A stretch of 64,000 nt of DNA from G963676205 sp964342525 (GTDB lineage: Bacteria > Campylobacterota > Campylobacteria > Campylobacterales > Arcobacteraceae): contig CAYFGQ010000014.1 of assembly GCA_964342525.1 (NCBI GenBank), positions 1-64,000 of the forward strand, read 5' to 3'. Shown one piece after another: positions 1-9,375 of the stretch. Positions within the stretch are counted from its first letter, which is position 1. Each line of letters starts with the position of its first letter. The position numbers and the translations under genes were made by a program. Below the pieces are notes generated by a model that was given only the letters and a program-made list of their open reading frames with translations, did no database searches and was not told where the DNA came from.

Positions 1-170
1 ATAATAGATTCTTCTTCACTTGTCAAGAGCTGTAGCTAAAAAGAAACTTAAATTTGGAAATTTATGGGTTTTTATTGAATTCTACTATTTATTTATAGAC
101 TTTAGTAATATTATATAGCTTAATTTACTTTTACTCTTTTACTCAGACTTTTTAACATTATATATAAACT

Positions 171-206
171 AAAAAAGGGAAAGACTAAATAGCCTTTCCC
201 TTTTGA
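171..206 (-). terminator. Rho-independent terminator of the DnaJ-domain gene
   Basis: Stem AAAAGGGAAAG pairs with CTTTCCCTTTT around a 10-base loop. Read on the minus strand it is followed by a T-rich stretch and lies about 30 bases past the stop codon of the DnaJ-domain gene. The run of A before it means it could also stop transcription from the left. Bases 1-170 show no gene I can support. Confidence 0.7.
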
Positions 207-234
207 TATCAATCATTATATATAGTATATAGAT

Positions 235-1041
235 CTACTTTCTTAAATCCTTAATAACTTGATACGCTTGATTGATCTCTTGTGTTTTAGCTGTAGCCTC
301 TTCCATATATGATTCATCTTTATCTTGTGAACTAATAATATCAGGATGATACTCACGAATAAGTTTTCTATATGCCTTTTTAATAGTATCCATACTATCA
401 CTCTCTTTTACACCTAAAACCTCATAAGCTTTATTAGAATCCATTCCCCCAGTTTTAGCATTGGTCATATTTTCAAATCTACTAACAATAGCTTCATATT
501 CAGCAATAGAAATATTTAACTCTGTCATAATAAGACGTAGTATCTTATCCTCATCTTCATCAATACCATTATCAACAAAAGCAAGCTGGATCAAGAACCC
601 CATAAACTGTCTACGCTTAAGACGAGACCTTCCAAGTTTTAGATTTAAAGAGTGTGCAATTTCTTTAGTATCTTCCAATGATCCCTTAGACTCATCAAAT
701 ATCTCCTTCATAAGAGCACGAGCTTTATCTTTCTCATCAAACAACTTAGAGATATCATCAAACATCATAGAGATAAGTTGAGCCTCCATCTCCTGAACCC
801 GACCATCGGCTTTAGCCACCTTAGCCACAAGAGCAATAAAAAGCCCCAACTGACTCTTAGAAAAAGCCTCTTTAGAGTTGACCATCTTATTTAGTTTCAT
901 ACGAGCATAAAACTTATAAAGCTTAAACGCCACAACAATAGCAACTATAACACCTAGTGTAATAAATATATTTTCTATAAATATATAATAGAAAATAGCC
1001 AAAAATATAACTAAGTAAATCCATCTTTTTATGTTAATCAT
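235..1041 (-). CDS. Membrane-anchored TerB-like/DnaJ-domain co-chaperone (DjlA-like)
   Basis: The 268-residue protein opens with one or two hydrophobic segments (about residues 5-45), then a helical acidic TerB-like region (about 65-190), and ends with a J domain (about 203-268) that keeps the HPD tripeptide in REYHPDI, the residues needed to stimulate DnaK ATPase. This order, membrane anchor, TerB, J domain, is that of DjlA co-chaperones, which act with DnaK at the inner membrane. It is read away from the large STAND gene, so the 150-base gap between them must hold both promoters. ATG start; terminator downstream. The family call is firm; the client is unknown. Confidence 0.85.
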   Translation of the reverse strand: MINIKRWIYLVIFLAIFYYIFIENIFITLGVIVAIVVAFKLYKFYARMKLNKMVNSKEAFSKSQLGLFIALVAKVAKADGRVQEMEAQLISMMFDDISKLFDEKDKARALMKEIFDESKGSLEDTKEIAHSLNLKLGRSRLKRRQFMGFLIQLAFVDNGIDEDEDKILRLIMTELNISIAEYEAIVSRFENMTNAKTGGMDSNKAYEVLGVKESDSMDTIKKAYRKLIREYHPDIISSQDKDESYMEEATAKTQEINQAYQVIKDLRK

Positions 1042-1193
1042 TTTTATCCGTCTTTATTTTGTTTAAAAAATTATATCAATTTAACCTTATATTGTTTATA
1101 TTTTAGAATATTTTCAACAAATTTACTTTCTATTTATTTATTTTGTGACAGAATCGATATATTTAAAATTCTTTTTACATTATAAGGAGATTT

Positions 1194-4100
1194 GTGATTT
1201 ATTCAGATAATGCCACATATACATATAGAGGATTTAGGTTACAGGCTCTATATACTGTTCATCAAATATTAACATCACCTGATTCATATATTTTTCAACC
1301 AGAAGGTATTGAAGATCTTGCTATATTTAAAAACAAGGAACTTACTGATGTAATACAAATAAAAAGTGGTAATTCTTTATCATTAAGTGATTTAAAAAAT
1401 TCTTTCTTCGAGAGACTTATATCACTTCAATCTACTAATCCCAATATAAATATTCAACTTGTTAAATTTGGACATATTGGTATTGAATTAAAAAAAGCAT
1501 GTAAAGAAAATGGAAAAGAACGACAAAAAGTAATTAACAAGCTATTAAATAGAGAAAAATTTAATTGTAATAAAAATCAATTGGAAACACTTTTAAGTTC
1601 CATACAATCAATAGAAGTTTCAGAAGAAACTATTTATCAAGAACTAGACAATACATTAAAAAGTTCACTTCTTGGAATTAATAAGAATCATGCCTTTGAT
1701 TTATTAATTAATTGGATTTATAATACTTCTGAAAACCAAGAGCTTATAACTTCAAAAATATTAAAAGAAAAAATTATAAATATTGGTAAATTCTTAAAGG
1801 GTAGAGAAACATATCATAATAAATGGTTTTCTATTATACAACCGATTGAGTTTTTATCAATAGATGAAAAGCAAAAAGAGTCACTTGCATTATCCTACTA
1901 TCAAGGTGAATCTGCAAAAATATCTCATATTCAACTAAACCTCGATGTAATACGAATAGATAAACTACAAATAATGAAGGAATTGCATTCAGAAGAAAAC
2001 ATACTTTTTGTACATGGAGCTTCAGGACAAGGGAAAAGTACATTAGCATATAGATATATACAAAACTTTTATCCAGAATCATGGTGTTTTGAAATAAAAC
2101 TGACTGAAAATAGAAGTGATGCTTTAGAAACTGCTTTAGCCATCTCAGAATATGCCAAAACATTAAATACATTTATTCTTATTTATATGGATATCTCTCC
2201 TCATGATACGGGCTGGGAAGAGCTAATTCAATCATTATCTAATTTTTCAAATATAAAAATATTAATTACACTTAGAGAAGAAGACTGGAAAAAATCTCAT
2301 ATAAATGGTGTTGAGTTTTCATTTAATGAAATTGAACTAAAGTTTAATGAACATGAAGCTAAGAATATCTTTCAAGTTTTATTTGAAAAACAATCAATAA
2401 AACAATATCTTAGTTTTTCTGAGGCTTGGAATAACTTTGGTGAAAAAGGTTCTCTTCTTGAATTTGTTTATCTAGTTACTCAAGGTGGTAAGTTAAAAGA
2501 AAGATTACAATCTCAAGTAAATAGACTCATAGATGAAAATAATAGTTCATTAATTTCTATATTGAGAGTTATAGCTGTATCAACTGCATCTGGTTCAAGA
2601 GTAAATGTTAGAAAAACTATAGATTATTTTAATATTGTTCCTGATTTATTATTTAAAAGGCTTGAATCAGAATATTTTTTACGAATTGATAAATCCAAGC
2701 AATGGATTGAAGCTTATCATCCTCTTCGCTCAATTATACTAGAAGAAATTTTAATTGATAATGGCTATGCTCCCTGGATAGAACAATTTCATATAGCATT
2801 TAAATTAATACATGAAGAAGACATTGATATATTTTTATTTCATTCATTAATCAATCACTTTCACTTAAGAGAAGAAATATTCCCTACTATATTAATCTCT
2901 AGTCTAAATAGCTTGATTTCTATTGAAAAGATAATAAAAGTTTTAGTTTGGCTATCTGTTAAGATATATGTAGAAGATAATTTAGAATACATCAAAAATA
3001 TTTTTAATACTGCTGAGGGAAATTTTGTTCTATTTTTAGGAGCAGATATCGCTAATATAAGTAATGAAACCATAAAAGATTTATTTAATAGTCCTATATT
3101 TTCTGAAGACAAACGTTTGAAATGTATGGAAATATATAATCATTTAGGTATGGATAATTTCAAACCTGAGTTTTTAGTAAAATATTTAGAAAAGAAAATA
3201 AACAATATTTCTATTCCTAATACAGATAAAGAATGGTATTGTTTATCTAAAATATTATTATGGATTTGGAAATATGGTAATATTGAAAAACTATCTTATA
3301 TAGATATAAATACTTTAGTGGAAAATGAAATACAATCCCCTAAAATAGCTTGTCATTATGCTACATCTTTATATTTAACTTTTCCTAATTTATTTTCAAA
3401 ATGGAAAAATCTAAATAGACCCAGACTTTTAAAACAATTATCTAAAAAAGAAAACTTGATTGGATTTGAAGAGACAGAAGAAAATATCAAAGCATATTTT
3501 CTTAGTTTTGATTTAAGTACACCAAATACAATAAAGGACTCAGAGGACGAAGAAAATGTAGTTCATGCAAAAACTATGATTGTAATTGATATTTTACATA
3601 AATTATTTCCAGATAAAAAAGTCATATCATCTCAAGGATATGGTCATCTATTTCCTAAAATAGTTAGCCATGATGATACGATAAAAAACATTCCAAATAA
3701 AAATCTTTTTATAGAAGAATTTATAGAGATAAATGCATTGTTTAGGAGAACAATTAATAATCAGTTTAGACCCAAAAACTGGAATATCTATACTGATAAT
3801 GTACTTAAAATGAGAAAAGAGCTTTTGAAATATTTAAATCTTACTATACGACTAGTAGAACAATTTTTTCAAAGTAAAACACCTATTGACCCATTACGTT
3901 CTAAGTCTACTATAGTAGAGGAATGGAATAAAGTAGATTTAATTTTAAAGAAAAAAATACTCTTACCTAGTAGTGCCATTGATAAATTAGGTTTTTTAGA
4001 TGAAGATTCAACTTTTAAAAAAGGTTTTAATGAAATTAATAATATAAACCTTTCAATAAAGAGATATGTCCAAATACAAAAATCAATAAGAGATTATCAA

Positions 4101-5324
4101 ACAAAATTAGGTAATTTTTATTCCCAAGCTACTTCAGTATTTGATATAAATTGTGCAACAGGAAAATTTGATATAGAAGTACGAGAAAAAATGTATCAAT
4201 TATTAGAAACACAAAATATTTCTACAAACGATTTACATCTTTCATGGATTAATTTAATTGATAGTATTAAAGAACTTTTTCTATTACAGAATGAGTTTGA
4301 TAATATTTTTTCTGAGGTTGTTGATTTTAAATTAAATAATGACTTAAAAGCCCAAGAAATTGGGGCTACTACTAAGTTAGCTCAATTATGGTATTTTTAT
4401 ATTCATAATCCAAATATAAAAACAAAATATCCACAAAAAGAGATACAAAAAAGATTTGATGATAGAGAAAAAAGTTTACATAAAGAAATACTTTCATTAT
4501 TAAATAAAAATGAGATGGAAAGTAAATTTAAATTTGTTGAAATACATACTAAGAAAAAAACTAAAATACTTCAAATAAAAGTTGAAAATAAACTTGCTAT
4601 TTATTCTTGGTACTCTTGTAGTGAAGCTATAAAAAAGATTACAGCGTATATCCATAAATTAACTTCCTTTGCCAAGGCTGTTTTAGAATGGAATTGGAAA
4701 GAAATCATATTTATACCTACTATAAATAATTACACTATAAATAACTTTATGATTCCAATGCCAACTAATCATTTTTTACTATCAACAAATACTGAAGAGT
4801 TAAATCCAATTCATCATATACCAAGAGAATTAACGAATAAAGAATGTAGCCTATTGAATTTATCTAAATTCACTTCCTCTACAACAGACTCTATAAATGA
4901 AATATTTGATTTAACTTCAAAACTATTCCTATATGTTTCTAATCTGAAAGATTTAAAAGATCTTCCAGAAAATATTGACTATGAAGAGGAGATATTACTA
5001 GACTATATAAAAAAGATCAATAATCACATTGATACGGTAATCAACCCTTTAATTAAAAAAATCTCACTTTTATCAAATGAAATTGATGAAAATATAGAAG
5101 AGGAAAATGATATTTATTATGAGTTTGCTTCAAATTTAAATAGTTTTTGGACACATCTTAATTATGATTCTATACTAGATAATAAAAAAGAGTTAAATAT
5201 GCACGATTTAGATATATGGTGTAAAGAATTAGAACAAGGAATAGAAAATCTTATGTTACTTAATCCATTAGCAATAGATTTATGTGTACATAACGTTATC
5301 AAAGAAAATAAATTTATTATCTAG
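1194..5324 (+). CDS. Large nuclease-STAND NTPase, Avs-like antiviral candidate
   Basis: The 1376-residue protein begins with a Cap4/DUF4297-like nuclease region: E40-D41 followed by Q55-x-K57, the spacing of a PD-(D/E)xK site, after a YRGFRLQ opening. A P-loop ATPase follows: Walker A GASGQGKS at 275-282 (K281), Walker B ending at D333 in FILIYMD, and an arginine sensor in TLREEDW near 360. The last 900 residues are helical with no motif I recognise, where STAND proteins carry their sensor. Nuclease plus STAND core plus long C-terminus at this size is the Avs plan, in which the C-terminus senses a phage protein and the nuclease degrades DNA. GTG start after AAGGAGA. It is a single gene with no partner; codon use is very A/T-rich. 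A non-defence STAND role cannot be excluded. Confidence 0.7.
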   Translation: MIYSDNATYTYRGFRLQALYTVHQILTSPDSYIFQPEGIEDLAIFKNKELTDVIQIKSGNSLSLSDLKNSFFERLISLQSTNPNINIQLVKFGHIGIELKKACKENGKERQKVINKLLNREKFNCNKNQLETLLSSIQSIEVSEETIYQELDNTLKSSLLGINKNHAFDLLINWIYNTSENQELITSKILKEKIINIGKFLKGRETYHNKWFSIIQPIEFLSIDEKQKESLALSYYQGESAKISHIQLNLDVIRIDKLQIMKELHSEENILFVHGASGQGKSTLAYRYIQNFYPESWCFEIKLTENRSDALETALAISEYAKTLNTFILIYMDISPHDTGWEELIQSLSNFSNIKILITLREEDWKKSHINGVEFSFNEIELKFNEHEAKNIFQVLFEKQSIKQYLSFSEAWNNFGEKGSLLEFVYLVTQGGKLKERLQSQVNRLIDENNSSLISILRVIAVSTASGSRVNVRKTIDYFNIVPDLLFKRLESEYFLRIDKSKQWIEAYHPLRSIILEEILIDNGYAPWIEQFHIAFKLIHEEDIDIFLFHSLINHFHLREEIFPTILISSLNSLISIEKIIKVLVWLSVKIYVEDNLEYIKNIFNTAEGNFVLFLGADIANISNETIKDLFNSPIFSEDKRLKCMEIYNHLGMDNFKPEFLVKYLEKKINNISIPNTDKEWYCLSKILLWIWKYGNIEKLSYIDINTLVENEIQSPKIACHYATSLYLTFPNLFSKWKNLNRPRLLKQLSKKENLIGFEETEENIKAYFLSFDLSTPNTIKDSEDEENVVHAKTMIVIDILHKLFPDKKVISSQGYGHLFPKIVSHDDTIKNIPNKNLFIEEFIEINALFRRTINNQFRPKNWNIYTDNVLKMRKELLKYLNLTIRLVEQFFQSKTPIDPLRSKSTIVEEWNKVDLILKKKILLPSSAIDKLGFLDEDSTFKKGFNEINNINLSIKRYVQIQKSIRDYQTKLGNFYSQATSVFDINCATGKFDIEVREKMYQLLETQNISTNDLHLSWINLIDSIKELFLLQNEFDNIFSEVVDFKLNNDLKAQEIGATTKLAQLWYFYIHNPNIKTKYPQKEIQKRFDDREKSLHKEILSLLNKNEMESKFKFVEIHTKKKTKILQIKVENKLAIYSWYSCSEAIKKITAYIHKLTSFAKAVLEWNWKEIIFIPTINNYTINNFMIPMPTNHFLLSTNTEELNPIHHIPRELTNKECSLLNLSKFTSSTTDSINEIFDLTSKLFLYVSNLKDLKDLPENIDYEEEILLDYIKKINNHIDTVINPLIKKISLLSNEIDENIEEENDIYYEFASNLNSFWTHLNYDSILDNKKELNMHDLDIWCKELEQGIENLMLLNPLAIDLCVHNVIKENKFII

Positions 5325-5366
5325 GTTTTATTTGTTTTTCTAAAAAATGAACGTCTAAGAAAAGAA

Positions 5367-5523
5367 TCCACCCTTTGAAAATGCCAAGCGGGAGCAAAAT
5401 ATTTACGGTGAAAAGGGTCTTCTGTTTGAACGGAGAAAGGTGCTAAATGCACCTTTGTAGTGAGTTATGACCCGCAGTAAATATTTTACTCCAACTTGGA
5501 AGCACATTTTCAACTCGGGTGGA
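5367..5523. repeat. Long imperfect inverted repeat (element A)
   Basis: The outer arms begin TCCACCC and end GGGTGGA; the two roughly 55-base arms pair over most of their length, sharing GAAAATG and AAAATATTTAC blocks and their complements. A perfect inner hairpin (AAAGGTGC/GCACCTTT, 5436-5456) sits in the middle. The unit fills most of the 325-base gap between the STAND gene and the toxin gene. No open frame or transposase is inside. It may be a non-autonomous mobile element or a structured RNA. Confidence 0.6.
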
Positions 5524-5533
5524 GAGCTTTTTG

Positions 5534-5557
5534 TTTCTTTTTGCGGTCAAAAAGAAA
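5534..5557. terminator. Hairpin next to element A, possible terminator
   Basis: TTTCTTTTTG pairs perfectly with CAAAAAGAAA around a CGGT loop. It lies 210 bases past the STAND stop codon and about 95 bases past the stop of the minus-strand toxin gene. There is no clean T-run on either strand, so termination is only a possibility. Confidence 0.35.
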
Positions 5558-5649
5558 AGGAATCAAAGTGATGTAAATATACGCACTCGCAATTTATTTT
5601 GTCTTGGGAAAAGTTATAAGAATCCAGTAACATTCTAAAAAGCTATTAT

Positions 5650-5931
5650 TTAAGACCAAAGGTTTTGATTAAAAATCCCCAAGATTACTATTTTATCATT
5701 CTTAGCATCTATATAAAAAGGAATAGTATAACCCTTAAAAATAAGCTCACGAAACATATCATCATCTAATGATTCACGTTTTCTATAAATATAAGGATTT
5801 AAAGGAATATCTTTTATTTTGGAAAGAAGCTCTTCAAAAAAAGAAAAAGCCCTAGATGGACTATCTTTAGCAATAAAGTCTACAATCACCTCTAGTTCTT
5901 CTTCAAAACGACGTGATTGTTCTATAATCAT
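5650..5931 (-). CDS. ParE/RelE-type toxin
   Basis: 93 residues with the RelE/ParE layout: an N-terminal helical pair (FEEELEVIVDFIAKDSP, SRAFSFFEELLSKI), the LNPYIYRKRESLDDDMFREL stretch, and a final beta sheet (YTIPFYIDAKNDKIVILGIF). Members either cleave ribosome-bound mRNA or poison gyrase; which applies here cannot be read from sequence. Its start overlaps the stop of the upstream antitoxin gene by four bases (ATGA), so the two are translationally coupled, the usual toxin-antitoxin arrangement. It faces the STAND gene across element A, consistent with a small accessory cluster. Confidence 0.75.
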   Translation of the reverse strand: MIIEQSRRFEEELEVIVDFIAKDSPSRAFSFFEELLSKIKDIPLNPYIYRKRESLDDDMFRELIFKGYTIPFYIDAKNDKIVILGIFNQNLWS

Positions 5932-6137
5932 AATTGAGACTTGAGTTTTTCTCTTATCTTATCTAATCCAGTTCCAAACGGTACTGTACTAGTTTCGTCA
6001 TTTTTATATTCATCTACTCTTTTAAGTATCTCTTCATCAAGTGATTTTTTAATAGAAACAGCATCATCAGGAAGTGATTTTAAAAAATCTTCAAGTTGAT
6101 CTATATATTGATCTTTTATATCCATTGTCATAGTCAT
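5928..6137 (-). CDS. Antitoxin of the ParE/RelE-type pair
   Basis: This acidic 69-residue protein directly precedes and overlaps the toxin gene. It has no recognisable DNA-binding motif at its N-terminus; most of it is predicted helix (DQYIDQLEDFLKSLPDDA, KSLDEEILKRVDEYK), fitting a short toxin-neutralising antitoxin. The start is ATG 10 bases after GGAG; two further in-frame ATG codons follow within five codons, so the exact start is open. The antitoxin call rests on position, size and overlap more than on sequence family. Confidence 0.65.
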   Translation of the reverse strand: MTMTMDIKDQYIDQLEDFLKSLPDDAVSIKKSLDEEILKRVDEYKNDETSTVPFGTGLDKIREKLKSQL

Positions 6138-6219
6138 AAATCATCTTCTCCTTTTTAAACTGTTATTGATTTAATAATTATATCATAAATCTAAAAAGCT
6201 AACAATCTCTTTTTATAAA

Positions 6220-6525
6220 TCACATATTACACTGCGAACAATCCATACTCCTCTCATCCTTAGCACACTGAACACAAGGATGATCATACCCAGAAAAATC
6301 TCTATACAAAGAACAATTCCTATTCTGAAAAGCCATATAAGATACATTTAAAACAGGATCTTTACAAAGTAACTCTAAAGTTTCTATTGGAGTATGCTCA
6401 TTTCTAGCAACAGCCCTTCTAACTAAAGTATTTACACTAGAAGACAAACCCTTTAAAACAGAAACATCAGAACTACTCTTGGCAAGATCAATTAAACCAT
6501 TTTTCGCAATATTTTCTAATTTCAT
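6220..6525 (-). CDS. Small LRV-type repeat protein with C-terminal cysteines
   Basis: 101 residues. The middle holds repeats of the leucine-rich-repeat-variant (LRV) type: VRRAVARNEHTPIETLELL, then a second unit ending in NVSYMAFQNRNCS. The last 25 residues have HPCVQC and CSQC, five cysteines counting NRNCS, which suggests a bound metal or Fe-S cluster, as known for Azotobacter LRV. A second copy of the same plan is at 18667-18987. Function unknown; the LRV assignment is by repeat pattern only. Confidence 0.6.
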   Translation of the reverse strand: MKLENIAKNGLIDLAKSSSDVSVLKGLSSSVNTLVRRAVARNEHTPIETLELLCKDPVLNVSYMAFQNRNCSLYRDFSGYDHPCVQCAKDERSMDCSQCNM

Positions 6526-6629
6526 TTTAAACCCTTATTTTGTTTTGTAACTTTATTGTAATATTTGAAAGTGACAAAAAGTGTCAAAAATTAAGAATTT
6601 TATTATAAAAAAGAAGAAATTTACTATTT

Positions 6630-7514
6630 TTATTTTTTTAGCAAAGCTTTTAGAGAATCATATGAAAAGAATAAAAGAGCTAACCATATTAGAATAAAGG
6701 TTACCAATTTATCAAAATTGAAATCCTCATTATATATAAAGATGGCAACCATAAAAGCCATAGATGGACCAATATATTGAAAAAATCCAAGAGTAGCTAA
6801 TTTCATCCTAGTAGCAGCACTATTAAATAGTAATAAAGGGATAATAGTTACCAACCCAGCAAAAGCCAACATAAAAGAGATATAAAAATCACTATTTTGA
6901 ATAAAAGCTATGCCACCATTCATATAGATATATACAATATAGATAAGAGCAAAAGGCAATAAAAGTAAAACCTCAATAAAAAGACCAACTATTGATCCCA
7001 CCTCTATCTTTTTTCTTATCATTCCATATATTCCAAAACTAATAGCTAAAGCTAAAGAGACAATAGGAATATAACCAAGGGATATAAACTGATAAAAAAT
7101 AGCCAAAAGAGCAATGATGATTGCAATATATTGGTTTTTATTCATTCTTTCACTAAATACTAAATATCCAAAAAATACATTTACTAAAGGATTTATATAA
7201 TAACCTAAAGATGCCTCTAGTATTCTCTCATTTGCAACTGCCCAAATAAAAATAAGCCAATTTGTTGATACTACTAAAGTAGAGAAAAATAAATATTTTA
7301 CTTTTTTGATATCTTTTAATGTAGAGATTAAAGAAGATAGCTCTTTTTTAAAAAAGAAAAAAGGGAGTAAGGTAATAACTGAAAAAATCACTCTATATAC
7401 TAATACTTCAAAAGAACTAACAGATTTTAACTCTTTAAAATATATAGGAGATACACCACCCCAAAAAAGAAATGCTAATACGGCATAGATGTATCCAGAT
7501 TTTTCTTTACTCAT
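6630..7514 (-). CDS. rarD: RarD-type EamA/DMT family permease
   Basis: About 294 residues with ten hydrophobic segments arranged as two EamA halves. The N-terminus (GYIYAVLAFLFWGGVSPIYF, EVLVYRVIFS) matches RarD, an inner-membrane member of the drug/metabolite superfamily; RarD gave its name from chloramphenicol sensitivity, but the transported compound is not established. A longer frame opens at a TTG at 7547, but those 11 codons lie in a hairpin, whereas the ATG at 7514 follows AAGGAA at good spacing; I use the ATG. Single gene downstream of two tRNAs and a terminator. Confidence 0.8.
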   Translation of the reverse strand: MSKEKSGYIYAVLAFLFWGGVSPIYFKELKSVSSFEVLVYRVIFSVITLLPFFFFKKELSSLISTLKDIKKVKYLFFSTLVVSTNWLIFIWAVANERILEASLGYYINPLVNVFFGYLVFSERMNKNQYIAIIIALLAIFYQFISLGYIPIVSLALAISFGIYGMIRKKIEVGSIVGLFIEVLLLLPFALIYIVYIYMNGGIAFIQNSDFYISFMLAFAGLVTIIPLLLFNSAATRMKLATLGFFQYIGPSMAFMVAIFIYNEDFNFDKLVTFILIWLALLFFSYDSLKALLKK

Positions 7515-7544
7515 AAAGTTCCTTGTAGCTAGCCTAAAATTAGG

Positions 7545-7597
7545 CAAAAAAAAAGCTTCTAAGTAAAAGAACTAAAGTTCAAATACTTAGAAGCTTT
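7545..7597 (-). terminator. Rho-independent terminator of the tRNA pair
   Basis: AAAGCTTCTAAGTA pairs with TACTTAGAAGCTTT, a perfect 14-bp stem, followed on the minus strand by about ten T. It starts four bases past the tRNA-Asn CCA end and separates the tRNA transcript from rarD. Confidence 0.85.
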
Positions 7598-7600
7598 ATA

Positions 7601-7675
7601 TGGCTCCGGCACATGGATTCGAACCATGGACCAAATGATTAACAGTCATCTACTCTACCACTGAGCTATGCCGGA
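7601..7675 (-). tRNA. tRNA-Asn (GTT)
   Basis: The minus strand folds as a full cloverleaf: acceptor TCCGGCA/TGCCGGA, T-loop GGTTCGAATCC, anticodon loop CTGTTAA with anticodon GTT, and an encoded CCA end. It is the second gene of a two-tRNA transcript. Confidence 0.95.
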
Positions 7676-7701
7676 ATGTAAAAATAAACAAAACATTTAA
7701 G

Positions 7702-7778
7702 TGGTGTCAAGAGAGGGACTTGAACCCTCGACCTCCGGCTTATGAGACCAGCGCTCTAACCAGCTGAGCTACCTTGAC
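7702..7778 (-). tRNA. tRNA with CAT anticodon, probably elongator tRNA-Met
   Basis: Cloverleaf with acceptor GTCAAGG/TCTTGAC (last pair G-U), D arm GCTC/GAGC, anticodon stem CTGGT/GCCGG with two wobble pairs, loop CTCATAA, T stem GAGGG/CCCTC and encoded CCA. CAT can be Met or lysidine-modified Ile2; the acceptor is fully paired, so it is not the initiator. Met is the likelier call. Confidence 0.85.
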
Positions 7779-7897
7779 ACATAAACATATTTGTTTAGGA
7801 GTGGAATTATACTCACGACTTCCTTAAACTTTCCTTTAAAATAAAAAAGAATTTTAAAATTTGTAAAATCCTGTTTGCTTATTAATCAAAAAAAGGG

Positions 7898-7903
7898 TAC
7901 AAT
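7898..7903 (+). promoter_or_regulatory. -10 box of ychF
   Basis: TACAAT preceded by GGG, 33 bases before the ychF ATG, with a T/A-rich upstream and no clear -35, as usual for sigma-70 promoters in Campylobacterota. Confidence 0.4.
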
Positions 7904-7935
7904 CCCAAACATTTTTATAAATAAAAGGTAATAAT

Positions 7936-9036
7936 ATGGGATTAGGTGTAGGTATCGTAGGTCTTCCAAATGTAGGTAAATCAACAACATTCAATGCTTT
8001 AACAAAAGCACAAAACGCTGAAGCGCAAAACTATCCATTTTGTACTATTGAACCAAATAAAGCAATAGTACCAGTGCCAGATAGTAGACTTGATGAGTTA
8101 GCAAAGATTGTTGATCCAGATAAAGTTCAACACTCAACAATTGATTTTGTTGATATTGCTGGACTTGTAAAGGGTGCAAGTAAAGGTGAAGGTCTAGGAA
8201 ACAAATTCTTATCTAATATTAGAGAAGTGGAAGTTATACTTCATATGGTAAGATGTTTTGATGATGGTAATGTTACTCACGTTGAGGGTGATGTTGATCC
8301 TATTAGGGATATTGAGATCATTGAGACAGAGCTAATCTATGCAGATATCGGACAACTTGAAAAGAAGATAGAAAAGCTTAAAAAACAAGCTAAGGCTGAC
8401 AAAAAAGCGAGAACACATTTAGAAATCGCAGAGAAGTTATTTAGTCACCTTGAAGAACTACAACCTGTAAAAACCTTTGAAGATCAGGAAAACGAGACAT
8501 TTATTGAATTAAATAGAGAGCTTAGATTCCTATCAAATAAAGATGTTATCTACGGAGCAAACGTGGATGAGGATTCTTTACTTGAAGAGAATGATTATGT
8601 AGCTACACTAAAAGAGCACGCTTCAAGTGTAGGTGCAGATGTGATTGTTTTATGTGCAAAAATTGAAGAAGAACTTGTAGGTTTAGAAGATGAGGAAGCA
8701 GAAGAATTTTTAAATGAACTTGGTGTAACAGAATCAGGTTTAGAAAAAATTATCAGAACTGCTTTTGATAAACTTGGACTACAAAGCTACTTCACAGCAG
8801 GTAAAATGGAAGTAAGAGCTTGGACAATTAAAAAAGGTACAAAAGCACCTCAAGCAGCAGCAGTAATCCATAATGATTTTGAAAAAGGATTTATCAAAGC
8901 TGAAGTTATCGCTTATGAAGATTTTGTTTCACTAGGTGGTGAAGGAAAATGTAAAGAAGCAGGAAAACTTAAACTAGAAGGTAAAGAATACGTAGTGCAA
9001 GATGGTGACGTGATGCACTTTAGGTTTAACACATAA
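7936..9036 (+). CDS. ychF: Ribosome-binding ATPase YchF/OLA1
   Basis: 366 residues, the usual YchF length. The opening GLPNVGKST is the Obg-type P-loop, DIAGLVKGASKGEGLGNKFL is the switch/G3 region, and the C-terminal TGS-like domain includes GDVMHFRFN. YchF binds ribosomes and hydrolyses ATP in preference to GTP; its role is in translation and stress adaptation. ATG after AAAGGTAATAAT. A hairpin terminator follows. Ordinary housekeeping gene; firm identification. Confidence 0.95.
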   Translation: MGLGVGIVGLPNVGKSTTFNALTKAQNAEAQNYPFCTIEPNKAIVPVPDSRLDELAKIVDPDKVQHSTIDFVDIAGLVKGASKGEGLGNKFLSNIREVEVILHMVRCFDDGNVTHVEGDVDPIRDIEIIETELIYADIGQLEKKIEKLKKQAKADKKARTHLEIAEKLFSHLEELQPVKTFEDQENETFIELNRELRFLSNKDVIYGANVDEDSLLEENDYVATLKEHASSVGADVIVLCAKIEEELVGLEDEEAEEFLNELGVTESGLEKIIRTAFDKLGLQSYFTAGKMEVRAWTIKKGTKAPQAAAVIHNDFEKGFIKAEVIAYEDFVSLGGEGKCKEAGKLKLEGKEYVVQDGDVMHFRFNT

Positions 9037-9054
9037 TATTATCTAAATAAAACT

Positions 9055-9076
9055 CCAAGGGGAAACTCCCCTTTGA
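9055..9076 (+). terminator. Hairpin after ychF
   Basis: AAGGGG pairs with CCCCTT around GAAACT some 20 bases past the ychF stop. The T-run after it is short, so it may be a weak terminator or the first hairpin of the long region before deaD. The whole 388-base gap to deaD contains several further short hairpins. Confidence 0.45.
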
Positions 9077-9375
9077 TACTAAAACTAGATATCAATCTAA
9101 TGTTTTATGATTCTACAAAACATAGAATCAAAATAAAACAGAATAAAAACCCTCAGAGTAAACACTCTGAATGATAAAACTTTTAAACATCTTTTAGATG
9201 ATCTTAAAAGTAAGGCAATCAATAGATTGTTTTTTAATCCCAAGACCAAGGTCAGGTATTAAACCCAATCAAAATTAGATTAATCAGAACAACTAAGAGG
9301 ACAACTCGTTGTCCCCTTCAGGATTTTGCTTCTTTTAAGGATTTTTCACAAATCCTGCTAAAAAGAAGACAAACA

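Noticed and set aside
1..170. A short open stretch at the left edge that could be the end of a gene
   Set aside because: Only about 12 codons before a stop with no context; not supportable.
7528..7545. GCCTAAAATTAGGC palindrome as a terminator of rarD
   Set aside because: It lies upstream of the rarD start, and the T-run belongs to the stronger tRNA terminator beside it.
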